A program made the translations under genes and the position numbers. From Methanobrevibacter ruminantium (GTDB lineage Archaea; Methanobacteriota; Methanobacteria; Methanobacteriales; Methanobacteriaceae), in contig SFKZ01000010.1 in assembly GCA_004553595.1 (NCBI GenBank), positions 1 to 61,584 on the forward strand: a stretch of 61,584 nucleotides of DNA. The letters run 5' to 3'. Shown here piece after piece: positions 35,468-43,994 of this stretch. Each line of letters opens with the position of its first letter. Positions within the stretch are counted from its first letter, which is position 1. Below the pieces are notes generated by a model. It searched no databases, was not told where the DNA came from, and was given only the letters and a program-made list of their open reading frames with translations.

Positions 35468-35550
35468 ATTGAATTTCATCGATTATTGGATTCAAGGCAT
35501 CCAAAATACCTATTGAATTTCATCGATTATTGGATTCAAAGCATCAAAAT
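35468..35550. repeat. Duplicated 3' end of the flavodoxin-domain gene
   Basis: ATTGAATTTCATCGATTATT and the following ~20 bases occur at 35468-35507 and again at 35512-35550. The right copy is the true end of the gene (…NPIIDEIQ, stop 35510-35512); the left copy is a downstream duplicate, out of frame with the gene. It implies a 44-base tandem duplication. The stretch 35317-35467 is A/T-rich spacer. Confidence 0.8.
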
Positions 35551-36037
35551 CAATATAACTGACATTTTTTCCATATGTTTCAATAACCGCATTTATTTCT
35601 GCAGTCTTTTCCTCTTCCTTCATTCCTTTTACTTTCCTATGGATAAAAGCCATCATTGTTTTGTGCTTTAGATTAAGATTAGAGTAATCTATTGCACCTC
35701 TCAAGAAATATACTCTTGCCTTATTATAAATGCATCCATGAACCTGTTCCTTTATTCCATTCATGATCTCTTCCCTATTCCTTTTATCATTAGGGTCTGC
35801 CAATCCAACGGATCCAACGATAAGTTTCTTATCTTGAACATTCCTGATTTTATTTAGGGTCTTTTTTAGACCCATGACGCTTCCAGCGTATAAAGGTCCT
35901 AGATAAACTATTGTATCATACTGATTTATGTCTATAACCTCAGTGTATTCCACAGTTTCAATGCCAGTTCTTTTAGACAACTCATCAGCATATTGTTTTG
36001 TTGATCCATATTGTGAAGCATAAATTATTATTTTCAT
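35510..36037 (-). CDS. Flavodoxin-domain protein (HemG-like)
   Basis: 175 aa from ATG 36037 (MKIIIYASQYGSTKQYADEL), four bases after the upstream gene's TGA, with GGGGA as RBS. The FMN-binding loop ASQYGSTKQYA and YLGPLYAGSVMG fit the flavodoxin_5 group that includes protoporphyrinogen oxidase HemG. Residues 100-175 are variable. It may accept electrons in anaerobic metabolism, but no heme pathway is expected here, so a HemG role is unlikely. Operon with the methyltransferase before it. Confidence 0.78.
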   Translation of the reverse strand: MKIIIYASQYGSTKQYADELSKRTGIETVEYTEVIDINQYDTIVYLGPLYAGSVMGLKKTLNKIRNVQDKKLIVGSVGLADPNDKRNREEIMNGIKEQVHGCIYNKARVYFLRGAIDYSNLNLKHKTMMAFIHRKVKGMKEEEKTAEINAVIETYGKNVSYIDFDALNPIIDEIQ

Positions 36038-36041
36038 GATT

Positions 36042-37283
36042 TCATTCCCCATTTTCTATAATGGACATGATCCCTTTATTTTTAATCTCATCCAAACGGC
36101 TCATCATTTCCAGAACACGAGTTCGGGTATTATTATCTTCCAAATACTCCTCTTTATAATCTTTCTCAGGCTCTACAATATAGAATGCCTCTTTTGACAG
36201 AACCCCTGGAATGTTCATCTTTACAAGGTTTCTCTCAACTCTCCTCTTCAATGGCTCATCATCCATAACTTGCCCTAAGAATATTGGAGTCTTTACAGCA
36301 GAGGATATTTTGGTATTGTGACGAGCATTATGCCTTTCTTCAGTCCTGTTGTCAAGTATCTCTTTAGAGGATAAGTTTAGATTTGGGTCTCTAAATGGAA
36401 TTCCAACATCAGACAATGCCATCTTTATCTCATCATTCTTTGGAAGTGATTTGGTAAGATTTTTAGGATTTGGTGATGCCAATGTTCCACCTTGGAAACG
36501 TCCGAAGATTGGGCCTAAGGATACATAAAAATCCGCTTCAATAAAACCCATTCTTACAGGAGCGGATGAAGTATATGTACAGACAATTCCATTTTCCTTA
36601 ATCACTCTTCCAAACTCCTTGAAAAAGTCCACGGACACCAATTCAGGAGACATGTTTTGGCTGAAAGGATCCAAAAATATTGCATCATAAGTGGCATCAG
36701 GCAGTTTTTGTATGACTTGCCTTGCATCATCAATATGAATCTTCAAGTCAATATTGGATGGAATTTCTGTGCTTTCAAGTTCCAATGATGCATATTCACA
36801 ATCAATTAATGATTGCTCTATTGCCTTTTTGGTGATGTCATGAGCTTCTATTGGAGAAGGAACCATCAATCCAGCTGCAAGGGTTGGCTTGGATATTTCA
36901 AGCATGTCTATATGCAGTCTTGTAGTCCCATCACTGTTTTTAATGAAGTCATCAATAGCTGCTGATGAATTGTAACCAAGTCCTGCACAGATGTCTAGAA
37001 TAGCTATGTCTTCACCGTAATCAAGCTTCAATGGCTTTATGAACTTTTCAAATGATTCACTGATTGCACCTGTTGATGTATGCAGGGTTTCGACTTTATG
37101 ATTTATTTCCTTTGACTTGATGCTGTATGATCCATCATCTGTCTTAACAAAATAGTCATTGTATTTGGAGAATATGGAATTTCTATACTTGGCATCCTTG
37201 TATTCTCTCTCATTGTCAAATGCTTCATTTATTAAATCATAAATGGTTTCATCAATTACAGTAGACTCTTCAACATAGCTCAT
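36042..37283 (-). CDS. Class I SAM methyltransferase, MnmC-like
   Basis: 413 aa. ETLHTSTGAISESFEKFI followed by AILDICAGLGYNSSAAID (SAM loop) and DAIFLDPFSQNMSPELVSVDFFKEF gives the MnmC/DUF752 methyltransferase signature. In bacteria the homologous domain methylates the aminomethyl group of tRNA wobble uridine; the archaeal one is less well defined. N-terminal ~50 residues are extra and acidic; the C-terminal part contains PEKDYKEEYLEDN. RBS AGTGATTAA. The flavodoxin gene starts four bases after its stop. Confidence 0.7.
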   Translation of the reverse strand: MSYVEESTVIDETIYDLINEAFDNEREYKDAKYRNSIFSKYNDYFVKTDDGSYSIKSKEINHKVETLHTSTGAISESFEKFIKPLKLDYGEDIAILDICAGLGYNSSAAIDDFIKNSDGTTRLHIDMLEISKPTLAAGLMVPSPIEAHDITKKAIEQSLIDCEYASLELESTEIPSNIDLKIHIDDARQVIQKLPDATYDAIFLDPFSQNMSPELVSVDFFKEFGRVIKENGIVCTYTSSAPVRMGFIEADFYVSLGPIFGRFQGGTLASPNPKNLTKSLPKNDEIKMALSDVGIPFRDPNLNLSSKEILDNRTEERHNARHNTKISSAVKTPIFLGQVMDDEPLKRRVERNLVKMNIPGVLSKEAFYIVEPEKDYKEEYLEDNNTRTRVLEMMSRLDEIKNKGIMSIIENGE

Positions 37284-37403
37284 TTAATCACTTGAAATGT
37301 TTTTAAAATTAGTATAAATAATTAATACATTTTTATATTAGTTAATTTATTATTTAAAGTTAAAGTTTAATGAATTTAATAATTGATTTGAAAAATTAAA
37401 TCA

Positions 37404-38177
37404 TTATAAACTAATTATCCTAGCATTAGAATTCAATTCTTGAATTTTTTCTAATACTTCATTTAATGCTTCATCATCAACAGGAGAAAAAATAGCAAAT
37501 TCCTGATTTAATGATTTACATTTGCTTTCTGCTAGATTATGGGTTTTAAAAATCTCTACATTAAAATCAGCGTATTTTTCAATGCATTTTAAAATTTCTT
37601 TTATATTGTCCTCTTTTAGTGTATACTCATTGTTTAAAGGAATTCTAAAAGTAATGTTGCCATGATCTATATTTGAATTGTTTATTAATTCTAAATTATC
37701 ATAATATAAATCAAGATCCAAATTTAAAACATTTTTAGCCTCTTTTTTATCTAAAATCTTCATATCGATAAAAATCTCGTTAATATACTCAATAGCTATT
37801 TTTAAGAGGTCAGAGGATGCAGATAATGAAGTTTCAAAACAAATGTTAATATTTTTGCTCCTTAATGACTTTAAAAGAGGTTTTAATTCTCTTATTTGAA
37901 GCAAGGGTTCTCCTCCTGAGAATGTTACTCCACCATTGTTCTCTACATAGAACACTTCATCCTTTAGAATCTCCTTTTCAAGTTCTTCCAATGAAATATC
38001 ATAACCAAATGATTCTTTTTGACTATTATGAATGTAATTCTCTATTTCAAAACTGATGTTTTCTGGATTACAGCACCAAGGACAAGTTAGATTACATCCT
38101 TTTAAGAATACTGTTGTCCTGATTCCCGGACCATCATCTAAAGAAAAGTGTTGTATATTTGTAACTCTAACTGTCAT
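37404..38177 (-). CDS. Glycyl-radical enzyme activase (radical SAM)
   Basis: 257 aa. Activates the adjacent glycyl-radical enzyme by abstracting hydrogen from its C-terminal glycine. DDGPGIRTTVFLKGC is the activase N-terminal signature; the radical SAM cluster is C-x3-C-x2-C (GCNLTCPWCCNPE), and VTFSGGEPLLQ completes the SAM site. The CNPE sequence is typical of the activases of eliminase-type enzymes, yet the usual ferredoxin-like insertion with extra cysteines is missing, giving a short PflA-like enzyme. RBS GTGATAAA. It lies 58 bases after the enzyme gene. Confidence 0.9.
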   Translation of the reverse strand: MTVRVTNIQHFSLDDGPGIRTTVFLKGCNLTCPWCCNPENISFEIENYIHNSQKESFGYDISLEELEKEILKDEVFYVENNGGVTFSGGEPLLQIRELKPLLKSLRSKNINICFETSLSASSDLLKIAIEYINEIFIDMKILDKKEAKNVLNLDLDLYYDNLELINNSNIDHGNITFRIPLNNEYTLKEDNIKEILKCIEKYADFNVEIFKTHNLAESKCKSLNQEFAIFSPVDDEALNEVLEKIQELNSNARIISL

Positions 38178-38235
38178 TTTATCACTAAAATAGAAAATTA
38201 AAAAAAATAATACTTAAAAATTTTTAGAAAGTTGA

Positions 38236-40350
38236 TTAATTAACTAATTTTCCTTCATTTTTTAAAGCCCTGCTAATTAATAAATCCTGATATTCTTCAG
38301 GCAAGTCGTTGAAGTATGCACTGAATCCCCAAACTCTTACAATAAGATTAGGATGTGTTTCAGGGTTTTCCTTTGCTTCAATTAATGTTTTACTGTCTAC
38401 AACATTCATCTGCATTTGGAAAAATCCTAATTGTATGCTTGAATAAATGAAATCTATAAATTTATCACTATGATTCTTAATGAAATCAGGCGAAAGCATT
38501 AAATCAACTACATTTCCATTGAACTTTGCTCCACCATAATCTAATTTAGATGCAAAGCGCAATACTTCTGTAAAGTCTTTATTGGTGTCCAAAGAAATAT
38601 GTGTGGATAAAGGTTCACCTGCTTTTCTACCATCAAAGGATGCGTTGATTTCAGCTCCTGCACTAATATATGAAGGTGCGCTTAAACCGAATTTGATTTT
38701 GCCGCCAAACTTATTGGTGTAATCTTTAAAGCAATCCTCTAAAAATTGGATAATCTCATTGGAAATATCCAAAATTTCTTCATCATCCATACCAAAACGA
38801 GGTTTTATGCTTTTCAATTCATTATATACATCTTGATACTTGTGTTTCTTAAAGTTATTTTTTCTAATTTTATTCAATTCATTCAAGGAATATTTTTTAT
38901 CTTCAAAGACAAGTTTTTTAATAGCGTATAAACTGTTTACTGTATTTGCAAGCCCAACAGTAGTTATTCCATAATGATTATATTTAGCTCCACCTTGAGA
39001 GATATCCCTATTCTTTTCATTGCAGTCATCAATAAACAATGAAAGCATAGGATCATTATTCCATTCAATATTGTCAAGGAATGCTATCAACTCATCAGCA
39101 TCTTTTTTTAGATAATATTTATATGAATTAAACAATTCACCAAAGCTATTTACATTTTCTAAGAATTGTTCTGTTTCATTATCGAAAAACTCATTTAAAG
39201 GTTTTAAATATGAAATGAAATTAATATTGTTTTGTTCAAAACCTTTTCCGACAGCAGAAGGTTCCCAACAAGCGGAAACGACATAATTATTTGCATCTTC
39301 CTTATCATATCCAAATTCAATCATTTTGTCAATAACCATTTCATCGTTAGAGAACAATGGGCTGCCAATTCCAGTATTGATGGTTTCCAATGACAACTCA
39401 ATCAAATCACGTGGAGTTTCACTACTTACCCTAAGCAATACTTTAGGATCAGGCAATTGAAGCTCTTTTATAGCACGAATGAACATGTAAGTTAAATCAT
39501 TGTAGAAATAGTATTCACCGTATTCATCATCATATTTTCCACCAAGAATGATAACTTGACCAGTATCTCCCATTAATGCTGCACTTTTATACCAATAATA
39601 AGTATGCAATGTCTTTAAAAATGACTTGATTAAATCATATGCATCTTCTTGAGTTATGAAACCGCTGTTTAAATCATCAAAATAGCAGTCCTCAAGAATT
39701 TTATCCAATCTGCCAAGACCATTCAAACCATGGCCAGTTTGCCATAATAATTGATTATAGAATAAAATACGTTGCAGTGCCTCTTCAAAGTGTTCTGCAG
39801 GTTTATCAATCATGTTTTCAAAATAACGGGCAAATTTAGCTCTATCTTTATGATTAGAATTCCTTAATTTCTTAATTATTCTATAAATCAACAACTCAAT
39901 GCCATCAAGGGCATCTAATTGGTTTTTAATAAAATCAGAACTTAAATCACGAGCAAATCCACGGCCAGATTTAGGATGGAAATAGAACTCATTATATTCA
40001 TAAACTGAAGATTTAAGAACTTTAGAATAATCTATGGATATGTTATCAATAATATGCCCATCTTCGGATAAGTGTTTGAATTCATCTAAAAAGAATATGA
40101 ATCCTGATTTTGGAATATGAATATCAATTTTTCTAAAAAGATTCTTGATTTGAGTTCCTTTGTTGAATTTGGAGCCAGTAATGTAGAATTTATGCATATT
40201 TTTAGCCAAATAGCTGCTAGCCTTCTCTTTACTGCCAAACCTTCTTGTCAACCTACGAAGTAAAAAAGCTAAAGTAATTGATCTTCTACCCATTGAATTA
40301 TCTTGTGCTTTGTGATAAACAGGCTTTGCAATTTTCTTTAAAAAACTCAT
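38236..40350 (-). CDS. Glycyl-radical enzyme, substrate unknown
   Basis: 704 aa, shorter than the usual ~780-850. Core PFL-fold motifs: HFEEALQRILFYNQLLWQ, LPDPKVLLRVSSETPRD, GIGSPLFSNDE. The active-site cysteine is C361 in SACWEPS; the C-x-E-P arrangement (E363) is that of eliminases/dehydratases, not the Cys-Cys of pyruvate formate-lyase. The glycyl-radical motif is VRVWGFSAYF with Gly 675, thirty residues from the end. The N-terminus is basic and unusual. It sits between a flippase (87 bases upstream gene) and its activase on the same strand inside a glycan cluster. A dehydration or elimination on a sugar or polyol precursor is plausible but unproven. Confidence 0.9.
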   Translation of the reverse strand: MSFLKKIAKPVYHKAQDNSMGRRSITLAFLLRRLTRRFGSKEKASSYLAKNMHKFYITGSKFNKGTQIKNLFRKIDIHIPKSGFIFFLDEFKHLSEDGHIIDNISIDYSKVLKSSVYEYNEFYFHPKSGRGFARDLSSDFIKNQLDALDGIELLIYRIIKKLRNSNHKDRAKFARYFENMIDKPAEHFEEALQRILFYNQLLWQTGHGLNGLGRLDKILEDCYFDDLNSGFITQEDAYDLIKSFLKTLHTYYWYKSAALMGDTGQVIILGGKYDDEYGEYYFYNDLTYMFIRAIKELQLPDPKVLLRVSSETPRDLIELSLETINTGIGSPLFSNDEMVIDKMIEFGYDKEDANNYVVSACWEPSAVGKGFEQNNINFISYLKPLNEFFDNETEQFLENVNSFGELFNSYKYYLKKDADELIAFLDNIEWNNDPMLSLFIDDCNEKNRDISQGGAKYNHYGITTVGLANTVNSLYAIKKLVFEDKKYSLNELNKIRKNNFKKHKYQDVYNELKSIKPRFGMDDEEILDISNEIIQFLEDCFKDYTNKFGGKIKFGLSAPSYISAGAEINASFDGRKAGEPLSTHISLDTNKDFTEVLRFASKLDYGGAKFNGNVVDLMLSPDFIKNHSDKFIDFIYSSIQLGFFQMQMNVVDSKTLIEAKENPETHPNLIVRVWGFSAYFNDLPEEYQDLLISRALKNEGKLVN

Positions 40351-40437
40351 AGTTTAGCTCCTTTATTCATAGTATTTAAAAAAAGAATAGAACTAATAAA
40401 TAGTAATAATTTTTTATATAAAAATTTATTATTCTTA

Positions 40438-41865
40438 TTATCTATTTAGTAATTCATTAATAATATATTTATCAGTATCATCAATTGTTCTAGTGATAAA
40501 TAATACTAAAACATAAACTACAAAACCAATTGGAATAGCTAACCATAAGGATACATTTATTAAATGAAGAGCCATAGCTAAAATAATTCCGCAAGCAATT
40601 AATTTAACAACTGTCTTTAATAAAGACCAATCTGGTTTGTACTCTGTTCTGGAGATAGAGTACATCATTAGGACTAAAATCAATACTTCACTAAGCACTG
40701 TTGTAATTGCTGCACCGTTATATGATAAGACTGGAATCATGAAATAATTTAAGACAATGTTGAATACGGCTGCAACTACATATATTTTAGTTACAGAAAC
40801 TTCTTTTCCAATTGAATTAAGCAAGGAGGTAGCTACACCATTGATAAACAAGAAAACAATTGTCCAAATAAGTATTTGCATGGCTGGAGAAGCTAAAGCA
40901 TATTGGCTACTGTAAATTAAATTGATTATATAATCAGAATATAAGTAGACTCCAATACTTAAAGGAAGTAAAATCAATAAAGAATATTTGAACGATTGCT
41001 CAAAACTAACTTTTAAAAGATTTGTATCTTCTGCATAAAGCTTACTCATCAATGGGAATATCACATATTGGTAAATAACATAAAATGCCGCGAATACAGA
41101 CACTATTTTATATGCAGAGTTATATAATCCTGTAGCGTAATCTCCGGCTATCATTTGCACCATAACGACATCTATAGAGAAATAAACTGTATAGAAAAAG
41201 ATACTTAAACCAAAAGGAATTGATTTTTTAGCAGTGCCAATCCAAAATGGGAGATCTAATTCGAATTTTGGAGCTCCATAATGCTTAATGATTTCATAAG
41301 CCATTATAATCATATAAATTAAATAAGTAAGAGTGTAAGACATTGCAATTGCTTTTAAGCCCAAATCAAAGAATATTGTTATAAATGTAAATAACAGAAG
41401 AAGCAATCCAGAAACCATATCCCCAATGGAATTGATTCTAACGTCTTCATGGGCTTGAAATACTCCTGCAATGAATTTAACCATACAAATGAAAATAGTT
41501 TCAATTGAAATGATTAATGAAACATCAATGGTTAATTTGTCATATCCTAATAAAAATAGAATTAAAGCTGTTAGAATAAACAATAGGACAGATAAAACTA
41601 CCTTAAAGGGAATTACATTATTTATAAACTTATTAGTTAGAGATTTTTCCTTAGAGATTTCACGAGTAGCAAATGTTGTCATACCAATATCTGTACCCAT
41701 ACCTAAAAGAACGGTGAATGAAATAGCAAAGGACAAAATACCATAATCATTTACTCCAAGGTAACGAGCAATAGCTATTGTCCATAAAAATGCACATAAA
41801 TTAACTATTACTTGAGATATTGTAACCCAACTAACATTTTTAAATAAGGTTTTTACATCAGCCAT
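40438..41865 (-). CDS. Oligosaccharide flippase (Wzx/RfbX type)
   Basis: 475 aa with about 12-14 membrane segments. N-terminal VSWVTISQVIVNLCAFLWTIAIARYLGVNDYGILSFA is the classical polysaccharide biosynthesis protein start (…ARYLG…YG…). It flips lipid-linked oligosaccharides across the membrane. Follows the DUF4422 gene by 31 bases; RBS GTGTTATT. The neighbouring glf suggests that the exported glycan contains galactofuranose (inference). Confidence 0.9.
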   Translation of the reverse strand: MADVKTLFKNVSWVTISQVIVNLCAFLWTIAIARYLGVNDYGILSFAISFTVLLGMGTDIGMTTFATREISKEKSLTNKFINNVIPFKVVLSVLLFILTALILFLLGYDKLTIDVSLIISIETIFICMVKFIAGVFQAHEDVRINSIGDMVSGLLLLLFTFITIFFDLGLKAIAMSYTLTYLIYMIIMAYEIIKHYGAPKFELDLPFWIGTAKKSIPFGLSIFFYTVYFSIDVVMVQMIAGDYATGLYNSAYKIVSVFAAFYVIYQYVIFPLMSKLYAEDTNLLKVSFEQSFKYSLLILLPLSIGVYLYSDYIINLIYSSQYALASPAMQILIWTIVFLFINGVATSLLNSIGKEVSVTKIYVVAAVFNIVLNYFMIPVLSYNGAAITTVLSEVLILVLMMYSISRTEYKPDWSLLKTVVKLIACGIILAMALHLINVSLWLAIPIGFVVYVLVLFITRTIDDTDKYIINELLNR

Positions 41866-41896
41866 AATAACACTTTAAAATCAACTAATAAGAACA

Positions 41897-42721
41897 TTAA
41901 TAAAACAAATCATGTATTTTCTTCTCAATACTTTTTCCTTTTGATTTTTTGAAGAAATTGAAATATAAAAATTGATATCCTTTTCTTAAAATTCTATTGT
42001 CTGATAAGGCCATTCTAAATCTTAAGTCATTTCCCAAATAATAGATTGGGACTTCTTTTATATTTAATTTATTATAAACAATCCATACATTGAAAATAGC
42101 CTCTGAAATAAGGCCAAACACGCGAGGATATTCATCTACATTAATTCTATTTTCCACTTCCTCAAGGATTGGAAACACCCATTCACAATAATGATCAATC
42201 ACTTCTTTCCTTGCTATGAACATATTGTAATTTGAAAAGCTGGACTGGTTCAACATGCTTTCAAAAGTTTCCAAATATTCTGGAGAAAGCTCTTTTAAAA
42301 TATCCCTAGTGATTTCCAATGCATTATACAAATAATGTTCTTCATAAGTTTCCCAATAGGATCCCTTAATCAAATCAGACCTTTTAGGAACAATAATGTC
42401 ATAATTATTCAAGTAGTCAATTATTTCCTCTTTTTCAATAAGCTTGCCATTCTTTCCTTTAAAATATCTTCTATAATGGCATAATCCAATCACATCCGCA
42501 TCACTGGCTTTCCACATCCAGTAAAGCCCGGTGAGTTCACAGTAATCCTTATTCTTAGAGGATATGTTTCCTTCAAAGCTATCATCACTTGCAAATCCGA
42601 AGTTCTCCTTCCCATTTCTTCCTACAAATAAAGGAGTGTAAACATCATCATTTCGGATTTCCTTTATAGCTTCTTCACTGTGTGAAATAACATACAATTG
42701 AATTTTTTCTGAACTTGACAT
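41897..42721 (-). CDS. DUF4422 glycosyltransferase-like protein
   Basis: 274 aa. The motifs ELTGLYWMWKASDADVIGLCHYRRYF and YNMFIARKEVIDHYCEWVFPILEE are diagnostic of DUF4422, a family in capsule and LPS clusters thought to transfer sugars. RBS AGGTTAAATC before the ATG. First gene of the apparent unit DUF4422-flippase-glycyl-radical enzyme-activase. A palindrome at 42751-42768 lies 30 bases upstream. Confidence 0.88.
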   Translation of the reverse strand: MSSSEKIQLYVISHSEEAIKEIRNDDVYTPLFVGRNGKENFGFASDDSFEGNISSKNKDYCELTGLYWMWKASDADVIGLCHYRRYFKGKNGKLIEKEEIIDYLNNYDIIVPKRSDLIKGSYWETYEEHYLYNALEITRDILKELSPEYLETFESMLNQSSFSNYNMFIARKEVIDHYCEWVFPILEEVENRINVDEYPRVFGLISEAIFNVWIVYNKLNIKEVPIYYLGNDLRFRMALSDNRILRKGYQFLYFNFFKKSKGKSIEKKIHDLFY

Positions 42722-42750
42722 GATTTAACCTAAATTTAAGAAACTTCACT

Positions 42751-42768
42751 ATTATCCGAACGGATAAT
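42751..42768. promoter_or_regulatory. Palindrome upstream of the glycan/glycyl-radical gene unit
   Basis: ATTATCCG-AA-CGGATAAT has 8-bp arms, 30-47 bases before the DUF4422 ATG. On the minus strand it follows a TATA-like TTATAATTAT, so a bound regulator could block initiation. Its half-sites resemble the inverted repeat at 1038-1064. Confidence 0.5.
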
Positions 42769-42936
42769 TATTATAATATCATTAGGATATATTTAATTTA
42801 TATTATTTAAAAATATTATTTATTTTAAAAAAACTCATTATTAGATAAACTTATAAAGTAAAATTTAAAGAAATAAATACAATCAGAATTGAACCAAATC
42901 CTCTGTTTTTAAAAGATAATTGAAGAAGATGATAAA

Positions 42937-43980
42937 ATGACTTACAAATTAACTGTAATTATTCCCACATATAATGCTGAAAACTATTTATTGGAAGCAG
43001 TTAATTCTATAAAAGAACAAAGCATTGGATTTGAAAACATTGAACTTATTTTAGTGGATGACAATTCAAGCGACAATACTAAAGTCATTTTAAAGGAATT
43101 ATCCCAAGCACATGAAAACATTCAATCTATTTTTTTAGATGGAAACAGCGGTACTGCAAGCCAACCTAGAAACATTGGAATAGAAAATGCAAGTTCCCCA
43201 TACATAATGTTTTTAGACAATGACGACATATATTATCCAAAAATGTGTGAGGAAATGTGCAATGCAATTAACGATAATGATGTTGATGTGGTTTCCTGCA
43301 GATATGACATAAATGGTAAAATTCCAAACTCATTTTTAGATAATTTCAATCCTGAAAAATATGATTTCAAAGGAAAATACGATAATGAAAATAATATAAT
43401 CTATTTGGATTCTGTTAAGGATTTCCCAAATATCATGACTTTAGGTCATCCTACAATGATTTGGACAAAGATCTTTAGAAAATCATTGATATTGGAAAAC
43501 GACATCCAATTTCCAAAAGGAGACCTTTATGAAGATGTTTACTTTTGTGCAAAATCCTACTTGAATGCAAAAGGAATCATAATCTTAAATGGTTTCTTAG
43601 GATATGGATATCAACTTAGAACAGAAGGGGAAGACAAGTCAACCTGTCAAATATTTTCCAAATCCATGCTTCAAAAGCAATTAAGAGGATTTTTAAAAAT
43701 TATGGATTTATTAAAAAATGAAACAAAGTATGATACTCTAAAGTCTGAATTGATTATAGATATGACTAAAATCTACATGTATGCAGACATTGAAAAGGAC
43801 TGCCAAAACAAGTTTTTAAACATTATGAAACCTTACTATAAGAATTATAAAATAGGCACAAGAGTAAATACAGCAAGTTTTGCTTTCAATTTAGTAATAA
43901 ATGTCTTTATAGAAATATTTGCTATGAATAATTCATTAGCTATTTTTATAAAAAATCTGTTTTTAAAAATAAGAAAATAA
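42937..43980 (+). CDS. Family 2 glycosyltransferase
   Basis: 347 aa. GT-A domain in the first ~220 residues: LTVIIPTYNAENYLLEAVNSI, LVDDNSSDNT, PRNIGIENASSPYIMFLDNDD (DxD-like metal site) and TKIFRKSLI. The C-terminal ~100 residues are less conserved, with a hydrophobic end that may attach it to the membrane. RBS GATGATAAA. It is divergent from DUF4422 and convergent with glf. It probably adds a sugar to the surface glycan. Confidence 0.9.
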   Translation: MTYKLTVIIPTYNAENYLLEAVNSIKEQSIGFENIELILVDDNSSDNTKVILKELSQAHENIQSIFLDGNSGTASQPRNIGIENASSPYIMFLDNDDIYYPKMCEEMCNAINDNDVDVVSCRYDINGKIPNSFLDNFNPEKYDFKGKYDNENNIIYLDSVKDFPNIMTLGHPTMIWTKIFRKSLILENDIQFPKGDLYEDVYFCAKSYLNAKGIIILNGFLGYGYQLRTEGEDKSTCQIFSKSMLQKQLRGFLKIMDLLKNETKYDTLKSELIIDMTKIYMYADIEKDCQNKFLNIMKPYYKNYKIGTRVNTASFAFNLVINVFIEIFAMNNSLAIFIKNLFLKIRK

Positions 43981-43994
43981 AAAAAGAATTAGGA

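Noticed and set aside
38236..40350. Pyruvate formate-lyase
   Set aside because: The active site has a single Cys followed by x-Glu rather than the Cys-Cys pair, and the gene context is glycan export.
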